From: Asanoa ishikariensis
GTDB taxonomy: Bacteria; Actinomycetota; Actinomycetes; Mycobacteriales; Micromonosporaceae
Length of the DNA: 64,000 nt
Direction of reading: 5' to 3'
NCBI RefSeq assembly: GCF_900107455.1
Contig: NZ_FNQB01000003.1
Location: 1,488,001 to 1,552,000, forward strand
Part shown: positions 25,578 through 34,118 of the stretch, piece after piece
Position numbering within the stretch: position 1 is the stretch's first letter
How the letters are laid out: each line of letters begins with the position of its first letter
Program-made: the position numbers and the translations under genes
Notes under the pieces: model-generated
Seen by the model: the letters and a program-made list of their open reading frames with translations, nothing else
Told to the model about the DNA's origin: nothing
Databases searched by the model: none

Positions 25578-26891
25578 ATGACACACGAACGACCGCGGCG
25601 GCACCGGATCGCGCTGTTGACCGCGACCGCCCTCGTCGGCTCCGCCCTCGCCGTCGCCGGCAACGCCGGAACCGCGCTGGCGGCACCCAACACCTACCGC
25701 ACCATCTCCGTCACGGCCGCCGGGAGCGGTTACGTGCTGACCAACACCATCGGCGGCACGTATGCCTTCGGGTCGGTCCGCTACCACGGCAACCCGGCGG
25801 GCTTCTCGGGCTCGATCGTCGGCGTCTCCACCACCGCGGACGGCAGTGGCTACGCCGCCATCTCCAGTGCCGGCCAGGTGTACGCGTACGGGTCGGTCCA
25901 GCACCGGGGCAACCCGACCGGCTTCTCCGGGTCCATCGCCGGGATCTCCACGACGGCCAACGGTTCGGGGTACGTCGCGGTGTCGACCACCGGGCAGGTG
26001 TACGCCTACGGATCGGTCCAGCATCGCGGCAACCCGACCGGCTTCTCCGGCTCGATCGTCGGCGTCTCCGCGACGGCCGACGGCAGCGGGTACGCGGCCA
26101 TCTCCAACACCGGCCAGGTCTACGCCTACGGATCGGTCCAGCACCGCGGCAACCCGGTCGGGTTCTCGGGCTCCGTCGTCGGCATCTCGACGACCGCCGA
26201 CGGGTCCGGCTACGCGGCGATCTCCAGCACCGGCCAGGTGTACGCGTACGGCTCGGTCACCTATCGCGGCAACCCGACGGGCTTCACGGGCGGGATCGCC
26301 GGCGTGTCCGTGACGGCGAACGGGGCCGGTTACGCCGCCGTCTCCGGGACCGGTCAGGTGTACGCCTACGGCACGGTGTCGTACTGGGGCAACGGCGACC
26401 CGGGAAGCACGTCGGTGTCCGGGATGCGGGCGACCGTTGTCGACAAGGCCCGCGCCGAGGCCGCCAACCCGGCACACAACCGCGAAATCGGCGGCACGGA
26501 CTGCAACTTCTACAGCACCGCCCTCGGTGTGGGTCCGCGGTGCGCCAACGGGTGGATCGGGCAGGCCTGGTGCGCCGACTTCGCCAAATGGATCTGGGGC
26601 CAGTCCGGAGCCCGCACCAACGGGCTCGACGCCGGCGCGGTGTCGTTCAGCCGGTACAGCACCTGGCGCTCCGACACGAGTTTCCCGAACCTTGCCGGTG
26701 TCCAGCCGGGTGACGTCGTCGGCTGGCGATTCCACACCGGCGACTCTCGCAACGACCATGTCGGCGTCGTCGTCGCGGTGTCCGGCGACACGATCACCAC
26801 CGTCGACGGCAACTTCAGCAACATGGTCAAGGCCAACACCTTCAATCGGACGCACGCCGAGATCTCCGGTTACGCCAGCCCGCTGACATAA
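25578..26891 (+). CDS. Secreted CHAP-domain hydrolase with six 40-residue repeats
   Basis: A 437-residue exported protein: signal peptide about 1-36, six tandem 40-residue units (43-282), then a CHAP-type NlpC/P60-superfamily domain. The catalytic cysteine is about Cys332 in QAWCADFAKWIWG, with the His in NDHVGVVVAV and a polar residue in TVDGNFS. CHAP domains cleave peptidoglycan as amidases or endopeptidases. The repeat unit (GSGYAAISSTGQVYAYGSV and GNPTGFSG) looks like a propeller or wall-binding blade. It is co-transcribed with the GH16 gene, so the pair may remodel or process wall-associated glycan. Confidence 0.87.
   Translation: MTHERPRRHRIALLTATALVGSALAVAGNAGTALAAPNTYRTISVTAAGSGYVLTNTIGGTYAFGSVRYHGNPAGFSGSIVGVSTTADGSGYAAISSAGQVYAYGSVQHRGNPTGFSGSIAGISTTANGSGYVAVSTTGQVYAYGSVQHRGNPTGFSGSIVGVSATADGSGYAAISNTGQVYAYGSVQHRGNPVGFSGSVVGISTTADGSGYAAISSTGQVYAYGSVTYRGNPTGFTGGIAGVSVTANGAGYAAVSGTGQVYAYGTVSYWGNGDPGSTSVSGMRATVVDKARAEAANPAHNREIGGTDCNFYSTALGVGPRCANGWIGQAWCADFAKWIWGQSGARTNGLDAGAVSFSRYSTWRSDTSFPNLAGVQPGDVVGWRFHTGDSRNDHVGVVVAVSGDTITTVDGNFSNMVKANTFNRTHAEISGYASPLT
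25704..26423 (+). repeat. Six in-frame 120-base tandem repeats
   Basis: Six consecutive units of exactly 120 bases encode the 40-residue repeats of the CHAP hydrolase. Units 2 to 5 are closest; the first and last diverge at their outer edges. Bases such as the CAGGTGTACGCCTACGG stretch recur in register at 25875, 25995, 26115, 26235 and 26355. Confidence 0.9.
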
Positions 26892-26903
26892 CCGCACCGA
26901 GAC

Positions 26904-26940
26904 CACCTGCCCCGAGCCTCCGGATGGCTCGGGGCAGGTG
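26904..26940 (+). terminator. Terminator after the CHAP hydrolase gene
   Basis: A perfect 15-base stem (26904-26918 with 26926-26940) and 7-base loop start 12 bases after the stop codon. There is no T run, as is common in GC-rich actinomycetes. Confidence 0.85.
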
Positions 26941-26992
26941 CCGTGTCGGAGGCCGTCGCGGAGGTGATCGGAGGGCATGGCAGTCTGTGACG

Positions 26993-27919
26993 ATGACTCG
27001 ACGACCACTGCTGCTCGTTGACTCGGCGAGCCTCTACTTCCGGGCCTACTTCGGCATTCCGGAGTCGGCGGCCCAAGCCCCCGACGGCAGCCCGGTCAAC
27101 GCGGTCCGTGGCTTTCTCGACATGGTCGCCCAGCTCATCCGCACCCGCCGGCCCGACCGGCTGATCTGCGCCCTCGACTACGACTGGCGTCCGGCGTGGC
27201 GGGTCGAGCTGATCCCGTCGTACAAGGCGCAGCGGTTGGCGCCCGGTGGTGGCCCGTCGACCGAGGTCGTGCCGGACAACCTCGAGGCCCAGGTGCCGCT
27301 GATCCTCGAGGTGCTGGCCGCGGTGGGCATCCCGGCGATCGGGGCCAAGGACTACGAGGCCGACGACGTGATCGGCACGCTGGCCACCACGCAGCCCGGC
27401 CCGGTCGAGGTGGCCTCCGGCGACCGCGACCTGTTCCAGCTCATCGATGACGCGAAGCCGGTCCGCCTGCTCTACTGCGGACGCGGCGTCGGCAAGCTCG
27501 AGGACTGTGACGACGCGGCGGTGCAGGCGAAGTACGGCGTCCCGGCGGCCGGCTACGCCGACTTCGCGGCCCTGCGCGGCGACCCGAGCGACGGCCTGCC
27601 CGGGGTGGCCGGCGTCGGCGACAAGACCGCGGCGCGCCTGATCGCCCGCTACGGCACCCTGGACGCGATGCTGGCGGCCCTGGACGACCCGAAGGCCGGC
27701 TTCGCCCCGGGCCTGCGCGCCAAGCTCGACGCGGCCCGCGACTACCTCGCGGTCGCCCCCACCGTGGTGAATGTCGCCCGCGACGTCCAACTCCCCGATG
27801 TGGACCCGGCACTACCGGCCGCGCCCGCGGACGGCGACGCCCTGCTCGCGCTGGCCGAGAAGTGGAACCTGGCCGGCCCGTGCCGCCGCCTGGTCGACGC
27901 GATCAGCCACGCGGGCTAG
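26993..27919 (+). CDS. Stand-alone 5'-3' exonuclease (PolI N-domain type)
   Basis: A 308-residue flap-type nuclease homologous to the N-terminal domain of DNA polymerase I, without a polymerase domain. Metal-binding acids appear in LLLVDSASLYFRAYF, CALDYDWRP, KDYEADDVIGTLA and ASGDRDLFQLID, and the helix-hairpin-helix is GLPGVAGVGDKTAARLI. A standalone version next to helY is also found in mycobacteria (Rv2090, from memory), so the neighbourhood supports the call. GTG 26987 is an alternative start. It converges on helY with only 8 bases between stops. Confidence 0.9.
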   Translation: MTRRPLLLVDSASLYFRAYFGIPESAAQAPDGSPVNAVRGFLDMVAQLIRTRRPDRLICALDYDWRPAWRVELIPSYKAQRLAPGGGPSTEVVPDNLEAQVPLILEVLAAVGIPAIGAKDYEADDVIGTLATTQPGPVEVASGDRDLFQLIDDAKPVRLLYCGRGVGKLEDCDDAAVQAKYGVPAAGYADFAALRGDPSDGLPGVAGVGDKTAARLIARYGTLDAMLAALDDPKAGFAPGLRAKLDAARDYLAVAPTVVNVARDVQLPDVDPALPAAPADGDALLALAEKWNLAGPCRRLVDAISHAG

Positions 27920-27927
27920 CGCGGTCC

Positions 27928-30690
27928 TCAGGCGTTGATGTAGGCCAGCACCCCTCGGTTGATCATGCCGATGGATTGGCGGGCGGTGGTGCGGACCTTG
28001 CTGGAGGCGCCACCCGCGTCGGCGATCTGGCCGAGCAGGTCCACCACCTGGCGGGCCCAGCGCACGAAGTCACCGGCGGGCATGTCGCCGTCGAGGTTGT
28101 GGCCGCTGGCCAGGACCTTGGCCAGGGCCTCCCCACGCGCCCAGCGGACGATCGGCCACACGAAGCCCAGGTCGGGTTCGCGGGTCCGGTCGACGCCGCG
28201 GGCCGCCTCGTCGGCTTCCAGCTCGGCCCAGATCTTCATGGTCTCGTCGATCGCGTCCGTGATCGGGCCGCGCGGCACCGACGCCCGCTCGTCGCTCTCG
28301 CGGCGCGCCTCGTAGAGCACCACCGAGACGGCGCCGGTGAGCTCCTCCGGGGTCAGGGCGTCCCAGACGCCCCGGCGCAGGCATTCGGCGACCAGCAGGT
28401 CGGCCTCGGACCAGATCCGGGCCAGCATGCGGCCGTTGTCGGTGACCTCGCCGTCGTCGGACAGGTAGCCGCGCGCCGTCAGCAGCGCGCACACCCGGTC
28501 GAAGATCCGGGCCAGCGAGCCGGTCCGGCTGGACACCCGCTTGCGCAGCTCGTCCGTGTCGAGCGACAGGCGGCGCCGGCGCTCGGCCCAGCGGGCGTGC
28601 TCCTCGCGGTCGGGGCAGGCGTGGCACGGGTGCTTGCGCAGCTTGTCGCGCAGGTCGACCAGGTGCGCGTCCTCGCCCGTGCCCCGGGCCCGGCGGCCAC
28701 GGCGGCTGTGCCGGTCGATGCCGGTGCCGGCGACCTCGGCGGCCAGGTCGCGGCGGGCCGATGGGTTGCGGTGGTTGAAGTGCTTCGGCACCCGGATCCG
28801 GGCCAGCACCTCGGCGGGCGAGGTGAAGTCGGCCGAGGTGATCCGGCCGGCCCAGCGGTCCTGGGTCAGCACCAGCGGGCGGGGGTCACCGAAGCCGGCG
28901 GCGCCTGGGTCCAGGACCACCGCGAGGCCGGCGCGCCGGCCCGACGGCACCCGGATGACATCACCGATCCGCAGGCGCTCCAGCGACGACACCGCCTGGG
29001 CGCGGCGCTGGGTCTGGCCCTGCCGGGCCAGCGCGCGTTCCCGCTCGCCGATCTGCATCCGCAGGTCGAAGTACTCGTCGAAGTCGCCGTGGCTGCACTG
29101 GACTTCCTGCGTGTACTGCTCGATCGTCTCCTCGTTGCGCTGCACCTGCTTGGCCAGCCCGACCACCGACCGGTCGGCCTGGAACTGGGCGAACGAGGCC
29201 TCCAGCAGCGCCCTTGAACGGTCGGCACCGACGGTCCCGACCAGGTTCACGGCCATGTTGTACGAGGGCCGGAAGCTGGACCTCAGCGGGTACGTGCGCG
29301 TCGACGCGAGGCCGGCTACGTGCCGCGGGTCGACCTCGGGCGACCAGACGACGACCGCGTGGCCCTCGATGTCGATGCCGCGTCGACCGGCCCGGCCGGT
29401 GAGCTGCGTGTATTCGCCGGGCGTCAGGTCGACGTGCGCCTCGCCGTTGAACTTGACCAGCCGCTCGAGCACCACGCAGCGGGCCGGCATGTTGATGCCC
29501 AGTGCCAGCGTCTCGGTGGCGAACACGGCCTTGACCAGGCCGCGGACGAACAGCTCCTCGACGACCTCCTTGAACGCGGGCAGCATGCCGGCGTGGTGTG
29601 CGGCCAGGCCGCGCTCGAGGCCGTCGAGCCACTCCCAGTAGCCGAGCACCGACAGGTCCTCGCCGGGGATCGCGGTGATCCGCTCCTCGACGACCCGGCG
29701 GATCTCGGCCCGCTCGTCGGGTGTGGTCAGCCGCAGGCCGGCGGCCAGGCACTGCTGCACGGCCGCGTCACAGCCGGCGCGGCTGAAGATGAACAGGATC
29801 GCCGGCAGCAGGTTCTCGCGGTCGAGGCGCTCGACGATCTCGGCCCGCAGCGGGCCCTTCCAGCGCGGCCCACGGCCGCCCCGGCCGCCGCCGGCCCAGC
29901 CGTCACGGCCCATCTCCAGCCGGCGCAGCATCTCCCGCGAGTAGCGCAGCAACTCGGGGTGCACGTCGTGCTTGCGGGCCGCGGCGGCGTCGTGGAACAG
30001 GTCGAACATCCGGCGGCCGACGAGCATGTGCTGCCAGAGCGGCACCGGACGGTGCTCGCTGACCACCACGTCGGTGTGGCCGCGGACGGTCACCAGCCAG
30101 TCGGCGAACTCCTCGGCGTTGGAGACGGTGGCCGACAGTGAGACCAAGGTCACTGACGCCGGCAGGTGGATGATCACTTCTTCCCAGACCGCGCCGCGGA
30201 ACCGGTCGGCCAGGTAGTGCACCTCGTCCATGACCACGTACGCGAGGCCCCTGAGCGCCGGTGAGCCGGCGTAGAGCATGTTGCGCAGCACCTCGGTGGT
30301 CATCACGACCACGGGTGCGTCGCCGTTGATCGCGTTGTCGCCGGTCAGCAGGCCGACGTTGGCGGCGCCGTGCCGCTCCACCAGGTCGTGGTACTTCTGG
30401 TTGGACAGGGCCTTGATCGGCGTGGTGTAGAAGCACTTCTTGGGCGGGGCGTCCGGTTCTCCCTCGGCCAGCGCCAGGTGCACGGCGAACTCGCCGACCA
30501 CGGTCTTGCCGGCGCCGGTGGGCGCGCAGACCAGCACACCGCTGCCGCGCTCCAGCGCCTCGCACGCCTCGCGCTGGAAATCGTCGAGATCGAAACCGAT
30601 CCCGAGGGCGAAGTCTTCCAGGGCCGGGAACGCGCTGGCCTTGGCGGCCCGGCGGCGCGCCGCGGCGTAGCGCTCGGCGGGGCTCGACAT
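27928..30690 (-). CDS. helY: DEAD/DEAH-box helicase HelY (Ski2/Mtr4-like)
   Basis: A 920-residue superfamily 2 RNA helicase. Motifs run in order: Walker A APTGAGKTVVGE, TTPIKALSNQKYHD, DEVH box VMDEVHYLAD, SATVSN, then FATETLALGINMPAR and QLTGRAGRRGID in RecA domain 2, and a long C-terminal region with the Ski2-type helical DSHCT domain ending NRGVLAYINA. A Gly/Arg-rich loop sits near residue 260. Probable role is RNA unwinding in turnover or ribosome-related processing, by analogy with Mtr4. ATG 30690 is leaderless, with TAATCT 7 bases upstream. Confidence 0.94.
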   Translation of the reverse strand: MSSPAERYAAARRRAAKASAFPALEDFALGIGFDLDDFQREACEALERGSGVLVCAPTGAGKTVVGEFAVHLALAEGEPDAPPKKCFYTTPIKALSNQKYHDLVERHGAANVGLLTGDNAINGDAPVVVMTTEVLRNMLYAGSPALRGLAYVVMDEVHYLADRFRGAVWEEVIIHLPASVTLVSLSATVSNAEEFADWLVTVRGHTDVVVSEHRPVPLWQHMLVGRRMFDLFHDAAAARKHDVHPELLRYSREMLRRLEMGRDGWAGGGRGGRGPRWKGPLRAEIVERLDRENLLPAILFIFSRAGCDAAVQQCLAAGLRLTTPDERAEIRRVVEERITAIPGEDLSVLGYWEWLDGLERGLAAHHAGMLPAFKEVVEELFVRGLVKAVFATETLALGINMPARCVVLERLVKFNGEAHVDLTPGEYTQLTGRAGRRGIDIEGHAVVVWSPEVDPRHVAGLASTRTYPLRSSFRPSYNMAVNLVGTVGADRSRALLEASFAQFQADRSVVGLAKQVQRNEETIEQYTQEVQCSHGDFDEYFDLRMQIGERERALARQGQTQRRAQAVSSLERLRIGDVIRVPSGRRAGLAVVLDPGAAGFGDPRPLVLTQDRWAGRITSADFTSPAEVLARIRVPKHFNHRNPSARRDLAAEVAGTGIDRHSRRGRRARGTGEDAHLVDLRDKLRKHPCHACPDREEHARWAERRRRLSLDTDELRKRVSSRTGSLARIFDRVCALLTARGYLSDDGEVTDNGRMLARIWSEADLLVAECLRRGVWDALTPEELTGAVSVVLYEARRESDERASVPRGPITDAIDETMKIWAELEADEAARGVDRTREPDLGFVWPIVRWARGEALAKVLASGHNLDGDMPAGDFVRWARQVVDLLGQIADAGGASSKVRTTARQSIGMINRGVLAYINA

Positions 30691-30697
30691 GTATCCA

Positions 30698-30703
30698 AGA
30701 TTA
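30698..30703 (-). promoter_or_regulatory. -10 box TAATCT, leaderless helY start
   Basis: On the minus strand TAATCT ends 7 bases before ATG 30690, with no room for a Shine-Dalgarno. Confidence 0.65.
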
Positions 30704-30762
30704 CGGCGTGCACGCCGCGCCGACGCGGTAGGCCGTGCGGGACCCGCCCGGTAGGTCCTGGG

Positions 30763-30768
30763 TAAGGT
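30763..30768 (+). promoter_or_regulatory. -10 box TAAGGT, leaderless HAD gene start
   Basis: TAAGGT ends 7 bases before GTG 30776. This box and the helY box lie back to back in the 85-base divergent region. Confidence 0.6.
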
Positions 30769-30775
30769 CCTCGGC

Positions 30776-31534
30776 GTGCCATTGCCAGACCGTGCGGAGC
30801 CGCCCAACCCACGTGTGCCGGACAGAGCGGACCAACTGTCCAGACGCCCCGTAGAGGCCGTGCTCTTCGACTTCCACGGCACCCTCGCCCAGGTGGAGGA
30901 CCCGGTGGCCTGGGTGGTCGCCGCGGCAGTGGCCTGCGGTGCGCAGCTCGACCGGGGCCGCGCGACGGTGCTCGCCGACCGGCTGGTCACCGCCGGCCGG
31001 GCGGGCGGTCCGCTGCCGCACCGGGTGCCCGTGCACCTGGCCGAGGTGTGGGCGGACCGCGATCTGTACCCACACGCCCACCGGGCGGCGTACGTGGGCC
31101 TGGCCGCGACCGTGAACACCGACATCGAGGGGCTCGCCGACGCCCTCTACGAACGGCTGCTCGGCGCGCCGGGCTGGCTCCCGTACGCGGACACGGCCGA
31201 GTCGCTCAAGGCGCTGCGCGCCGCCGGTGTCCCGGTGGCCGTGGTCAGCAACGTCGGCTTCGACATCCGGCCACACTTCGAGCAGTGGGGCCTGGCCGAG
31301 CTCGTCGACGAGTTCGTCCTGTCCTACGAGGTCGGCCGGTGCAAGCCGGACCCGGCGATCTTCCTGCGGGCCTGCGGCGCACTGCGGGTCGACCCGGAGC
31401 GGGCGCTGATGGTCGGCGACACGCCGGCCGACGCGGGCGCGGTGCGCGCCGGGCTGACCGCCCTGCTGGTCCCGGCCGCCGACCCGGGCAAGGTCAACGG
31501 GCTCGGCGCGGCGGTGGCGCTCACCCGGCCGTGA
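30776..31534 (+). CDS. HAD-family hydrolase with DxH motif I
   Basis: A 252-residue haloacid dehalogenase-superfamily protein. Motif I reads VLFDFHGTLAQ, so the nucleophile Asp is present but the usual second Asp (general acid/base) is His. Motif II is AVVSNVGFD, motif III the Lys in GRCKPDPAIF, and motif IV MVGDTPADAGA. A helical cap lies between motifs I and II. It is probably a phosphatase of a small metabolite or a related hydrolase; the His substitution makes phosphatase activity less certain. The last 14 bases overlap the convergent lipid kinase gene. Confidence 0.88.
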   Translation: MPLPDRAEPPNPRVPDRADQLSRRPVEAVLFDFHGTLAQVEDPVAWVVAAAVACGAQLDRGRATVLADRLVTAGRAGGPLPHRVPVHLAEVWADRDLYPHAHRAAYVGLAATVNTDIEGLADALYERLLGAPGWLPYADTAESLKALRAAGVPVAVVSNVGFDIRPHFEQWGLAELVDEFVLSYEVGRCKPDPAIFLRACGALRVDPERALMVGDTPADAGAVRAGLTALLVPAADPGKVNGLGAAVALTRP

Positions 31535-32429
31535 GCACCCGCAGCGCACCGGGTACGCACTCGACCGTGACCGGCAGCGGTGCCACCCGCTCGCCGTCGG
31601 CGTAGCCGACGATGCCCTCGGCGGCGAGCTCGATGCGCGTCGCCCGGTAGGTGTCGACGGCCGGGTGCGTGACGTGCGTGCCCGCGTAGATCCGCGGCTT
31701 GACCCGGACCAGGGTCGTGCGGCTGATCGGCCGCACGACGGTCAGGTCGAGCACACCGTCGGCCGGGTCGGCGGCTGGGCTGATCCGCATGCCGCCGCCG
31801 TAACTGCCGGCGTTGGCCACCGCGACCAGCACCGCGTCGCGCTCCTGGACCTCGCCGTCCAGGACGATCCGGTAGTGGCGGGCGCGCAGCCGGGCGAGCT
31901 CGACCATGATCGCGAGGTCGTACCGGATCGGGCCGCGGGGCCAGCTCATCCGGTTGCCGCGCTCGTTGACGATCGCGTCGAAGCCGGCCGCGAGTACGCC
32001 GCCGAACCAGCGCGTGGTGCCGTCGCCGGCGGTGAGCCGGGCCAGGTCGAGGGTGGCGGTGCCGCCGGCCGGGATCGCGGCGGTCAGTGTCACGAGCGCC
32101 CGGTGCGGGTCGTCGGTGAAACCGGCGGCGACCGCGAAGTCGTTGCCGGTGCCGGCCGGGACGATGCCCAGCGGCACGCCGGTGCCGGCCAGGGCCTGCA
32201 GGGCGAGGTGGACGGTCCCGTCGCCGCCGACGGCGATCAGGGCGCCGGCACCGCCCGCGACGGCCGTGTGGCAGGCGGCGAGGGCTTCGCCGGGGCTGGT
32301 GGCCGCCAGCGGCTCAACGGCGTGTCCGGTGGCCCGCAGATGGGCCAGGACTGCCGGAAGCACGTCGCGGTGCCGGCCGCGCCCCGCTGCGGGGTTGGCC
32401 AGCACCGCGATAGGCCCGTCGATCTTCAC
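31521..32429 (-). CDS. Diacylglycerol/lipid kinase (DagK/YegS type)
   Basis: A 302-residue lipid kinase: nucleotide-binding GGDGTVHLALQALAG and GIVPAGTGNDFA, the N-terminal VLANPAAGRGRH, and a C-terminal beta-sandwich with VECVPGALRVL at the end. It phosphorylates diacylglycerol or a related lipid at the membrane and recycles it to phosphatidate. GTG 32429 appears leaderless with TAGGGT 6 bases upstream. It lies downstream of tatC on the same strand, but a terminator hairpin covers the junction. Confidence 0.9.
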   Translation of the reverse strand: MKIDGPIAVLANPAAGRGRHRDVLPAVLAHLRATGHAVEPLAATSPGEALAACHTAVAGGAGALIAVGGDGTVHLALQALAGTGVPLGIVPAGTGNDFAVAAGFTDDPHRALVTLTAAIPAGGTATLDLARLTAGDGTTRWFGGVLAAGFDAIVNERGNRMSWPRGPIRYDLAIMVELARLRARHYRIVLDGEVQERDAVLVAVANAGSYGGGMRISPAADPADGVLDLTVVRPISRTTLVRVKPRIYAGTHVTHPAVDTYRATRIELAAEGIVGYADGERVAPLPVTVECVPGALRVLTAG

Positions 32430-32458
32430 GGCGGCACCCTATATCCGGGTGCCGCCGT
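32428..32458 (-). terminator. tatC terminator overlapping the dagK promoter and start codon
   Basis: A perfect 12-base stem (32428-32439 with 32447-32458) with a 7-base AT-rich loop starts 11 bases after the tatC stop on the minus strand. The dagK -10 box (TAGGGT, 32436-32441) and its GTG start (32427-32429) lie within the proximal arm and loop, so one element ends one transcript and begins the next. Confidence 0.7.
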
Positions 32459-32469
32459 CACGACAGAGG

Positions 32470-33405
32470 TCAGGTGATGTCGTCGTCGTAGCGCCGGTCG
32501 ATCGGCTGGGGTGCCGACACCGGTGCGATCTGTTCGATCGGCGCGCCCGCCGCGACGGGCTCGCGTTCGTCTTCCAGTTGCGACATCTCGTCGTCGTCGA
32601 CGTCCGCGTAGAGCTCGCGACCGCGGCCCCGGCGTTTGTCGTTGAGGAACGCGATGCCGACCGCGGCGAAGTAGAGCGCGCTCAGACAGGCGCCGAGCGC
32701 GGTCATGCCGAACGGGTCGGGCGTCGGCGTGACCACCGCCGAGAACAGGAAGAAGACGAAGACCGCGACCCGCCACCAACCGAGCAGCTTCTTCGCGCTC
32801 GCGAGGCCCACGAAGTTGAGCATCAGCACGATGAGTGGGAACTCGAACGCCACTCCGAAAATGAGCAGCATGTTGGTGACGAACGATATATATCGGGTGA
32901 CTTCGAGTTGTTGTTGTGTGCCGGTGACGCCGGCTTCGAGCAGGAAGTGCAGGCCCTTCGAGACGACGAAGAAGGCCAGCACAGCGCCGGCGATGAACAG
33001 CGGCGCCGCCAGGGCGACGAAGAAGTAGGCGTACTTGCGCTCGTGGCGGTGCAGACCCGGTGCGATGAACGCCCAGAGCTGGTAGAGCCAGACCGGCGAC
33101 GCGACGATCAGGCCGACCCAGAGGGCCAGCTTGAGCTTGAGCAGGAAGCCGTCGCCCGCGCCGAGTTGGAGGAACTCGACGTCGGCGCACGCCTTGCCGG
33201 GGAACTGCGCGCAGTAGGGCTGCTTGAGCAGGTCGAAGACGGGCTGCGCCAGGATGTAGCCGACGATGAAACCGCCGACCAGCGCCAGCGACGCCTTGAA
33301 CAGCCGGTTGCGGAGCTCGCGGATGTGCTCGACGAGCGTCATCGAGCCGTCGGAGGCTCGCTGAAACTCGGTCGGCCCCTTACGGCGCAGGGAGATGGCG
33401 GCCAT
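32470..33405 (-). CDS. tatC: Twin-arginine translocase subunit TatC
   Basis: A 311-residue polytopic protein of the Tat export complex, the receptor for twin-arginine signal peptides. The N-terminal segment MTLVEHIRELRNRLFKA, the first periplasmic FDLLKQPYC region and the LWVGLIVASPVWLYQLWAFIAPGL segment are canonical; six membrane segments follow. A charged tail of about 60 residues extends beyond the family core, ending RRYDDDIT. It follows tatA by 21 bases. Confidence 0.96.
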   Translation of the reverse strand: MAAISLRRKGPTEFQRASDGSMTLVEHIRELRNRLFKASLALVGGFIVGYILAQPVFDLLKQPYCAQFPGKACADVEFLQLGAGDGFLLKLKLALWVGLIVASPVWLYQLWAFIAPGLHRHERKYAYFFVALAAPLFIAGAVLAFFVVSKGLHFLLEAGVTGTQQQLEVTRYISFVTNMLLIFGVAFEFPLIVLMLNFVGLASAKKLLGWWRVAVFVFFLFSAVVTPTPDPFGMTALGACLSALYFAAVGIAFLNDKRRGRGRELYADVDDDEMSQLEDEREPVAAGAPIEQIAPVSAPQPIDRRYDDDIT

Positions 33406-33426
33406 GACCGGACGACGTCCCGGTCG

Positions 33427-33705
33427 TCAGATCACGTCGCGGCTGCGCTGCACCGGGTCGACGACCGGCGGAGGCGTCTGCTGCACCGGCTGCTGCGGGA
33501 GCGGCTGGCGACCGGACTGCGCGTCGGCCTTCTCGGCGAGGTTGTCGTCCGTCTTGCCGTCGTCGACCAGACCCTTGGTCTCGGCCTTGATGATGCGCAG
33601 CGAACGGCCGAGCGAGCGTGCCGCGTCAGGAAGCCGCTTCGCGCCGAAGAGCAGAACCAGCAACACCACGAGTACGGCGATGTGCCACGGCTTGAGGGCG
33701 CCCAT
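33427..33705 (-). CDS. tatA: Twin-arginine translocase subunit TatA
   Basis: A 92-residue protein with one N-terminal membrane helix (WHIAVLVVLLVLLFGAKRLP), the FGAKRLPD hinge and an amphipathic helix ARSLGRSLRIIKAET. It forms the Tat pore. The Pro/Gln-rich tail is variable. Start ATG 33705 has GGAG 5 bases upstream. It is in the tatAC operon downstream of the pafBC genes, as in mycobacteria. Confidence 0.95.
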   Translation of the reverse strand: MGALKPWHIAVLVVLLVLLFGAKRLPDAARSLGRSLRIIKAETKGLVDDGKTDDNLAEKADAQSGRQPLPQQPVQQTPPPVVDPVQRSRDVI

Positions 33706-33859
33706 GGGAACTCCAAAGTCGATCAGATGTCGGACGGTCTGGTGCGTCGGGGTGGACGTGCCCATCCTACGGGTGACATCCGACGACGCCACCCGCTGGT
33801 GGACCTCAATAGCCGGTGAAGACTGGTGAAAGCCCGGCCCAAGATCGACAATTGGGGCG

Positions 33860-34111
33860 TCACGCCCGACCGCGACCGGCCTTGATGATCGCGATGCGTT
33901 CCTGTGCGGTCACCGCGCGTTCCTGAACGGCCTCGACCCGCTCCTGGAGGTCGGCGAGTTGCGTGCCGAGCTGTTCGGCCCGGGCCTGCCGGTCTTCGAG
34001 CCGGCGCAGCGCGCGGGCGAGCTCGGGCAGCCGGGCCAGCACGGGCCGGGCGGCCAGGGCCAGCAGGAGCAGGCCGAGCACCGCCGCGCCGATCACGATC
34101 CAGAGCACCAC
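33860..34111 (-). CDS. Small membrane protein with a coiled coil
   Basis: An 83-residue hypothetical protein: one membrane helix at about 3-22 (WIVIGAAVLGLLLLALAAR), then about 50 residues of heptad-rich helix (LARALRRLEDRQARAEQLG, LADLQERVEAVQERAV) and a basic end. GTG 34111 appears leaderless, with TAAGCT 7 bases upstream that overlaps the pafC stop codon. No function is known; position between pafC and tatA suggests envelope or Tat association, or a simple hitchhiker. Confidence 0.7.
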   Translation of the reverse strand: MVLWIVIGAAVLGLLLLALAARPVLARLPELARALRRLEDRQARAEQLGTQLADLQERVEAVQERAVTAQERIAIIKAGRGRA

Positions 34112-34118
34112 GGGCGAC

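Noticed and set aside
25704-26423. CRISPR array
   Set aside because: Repeats are exactly adjacent, in frame, 120 bases long, and encode protein; no spacers.
31906-33819. A 637-codon plus-strand frame opposite dagK, tatC and tatA
   Set aside because: Antisense to three well-identified genes, with no domain.
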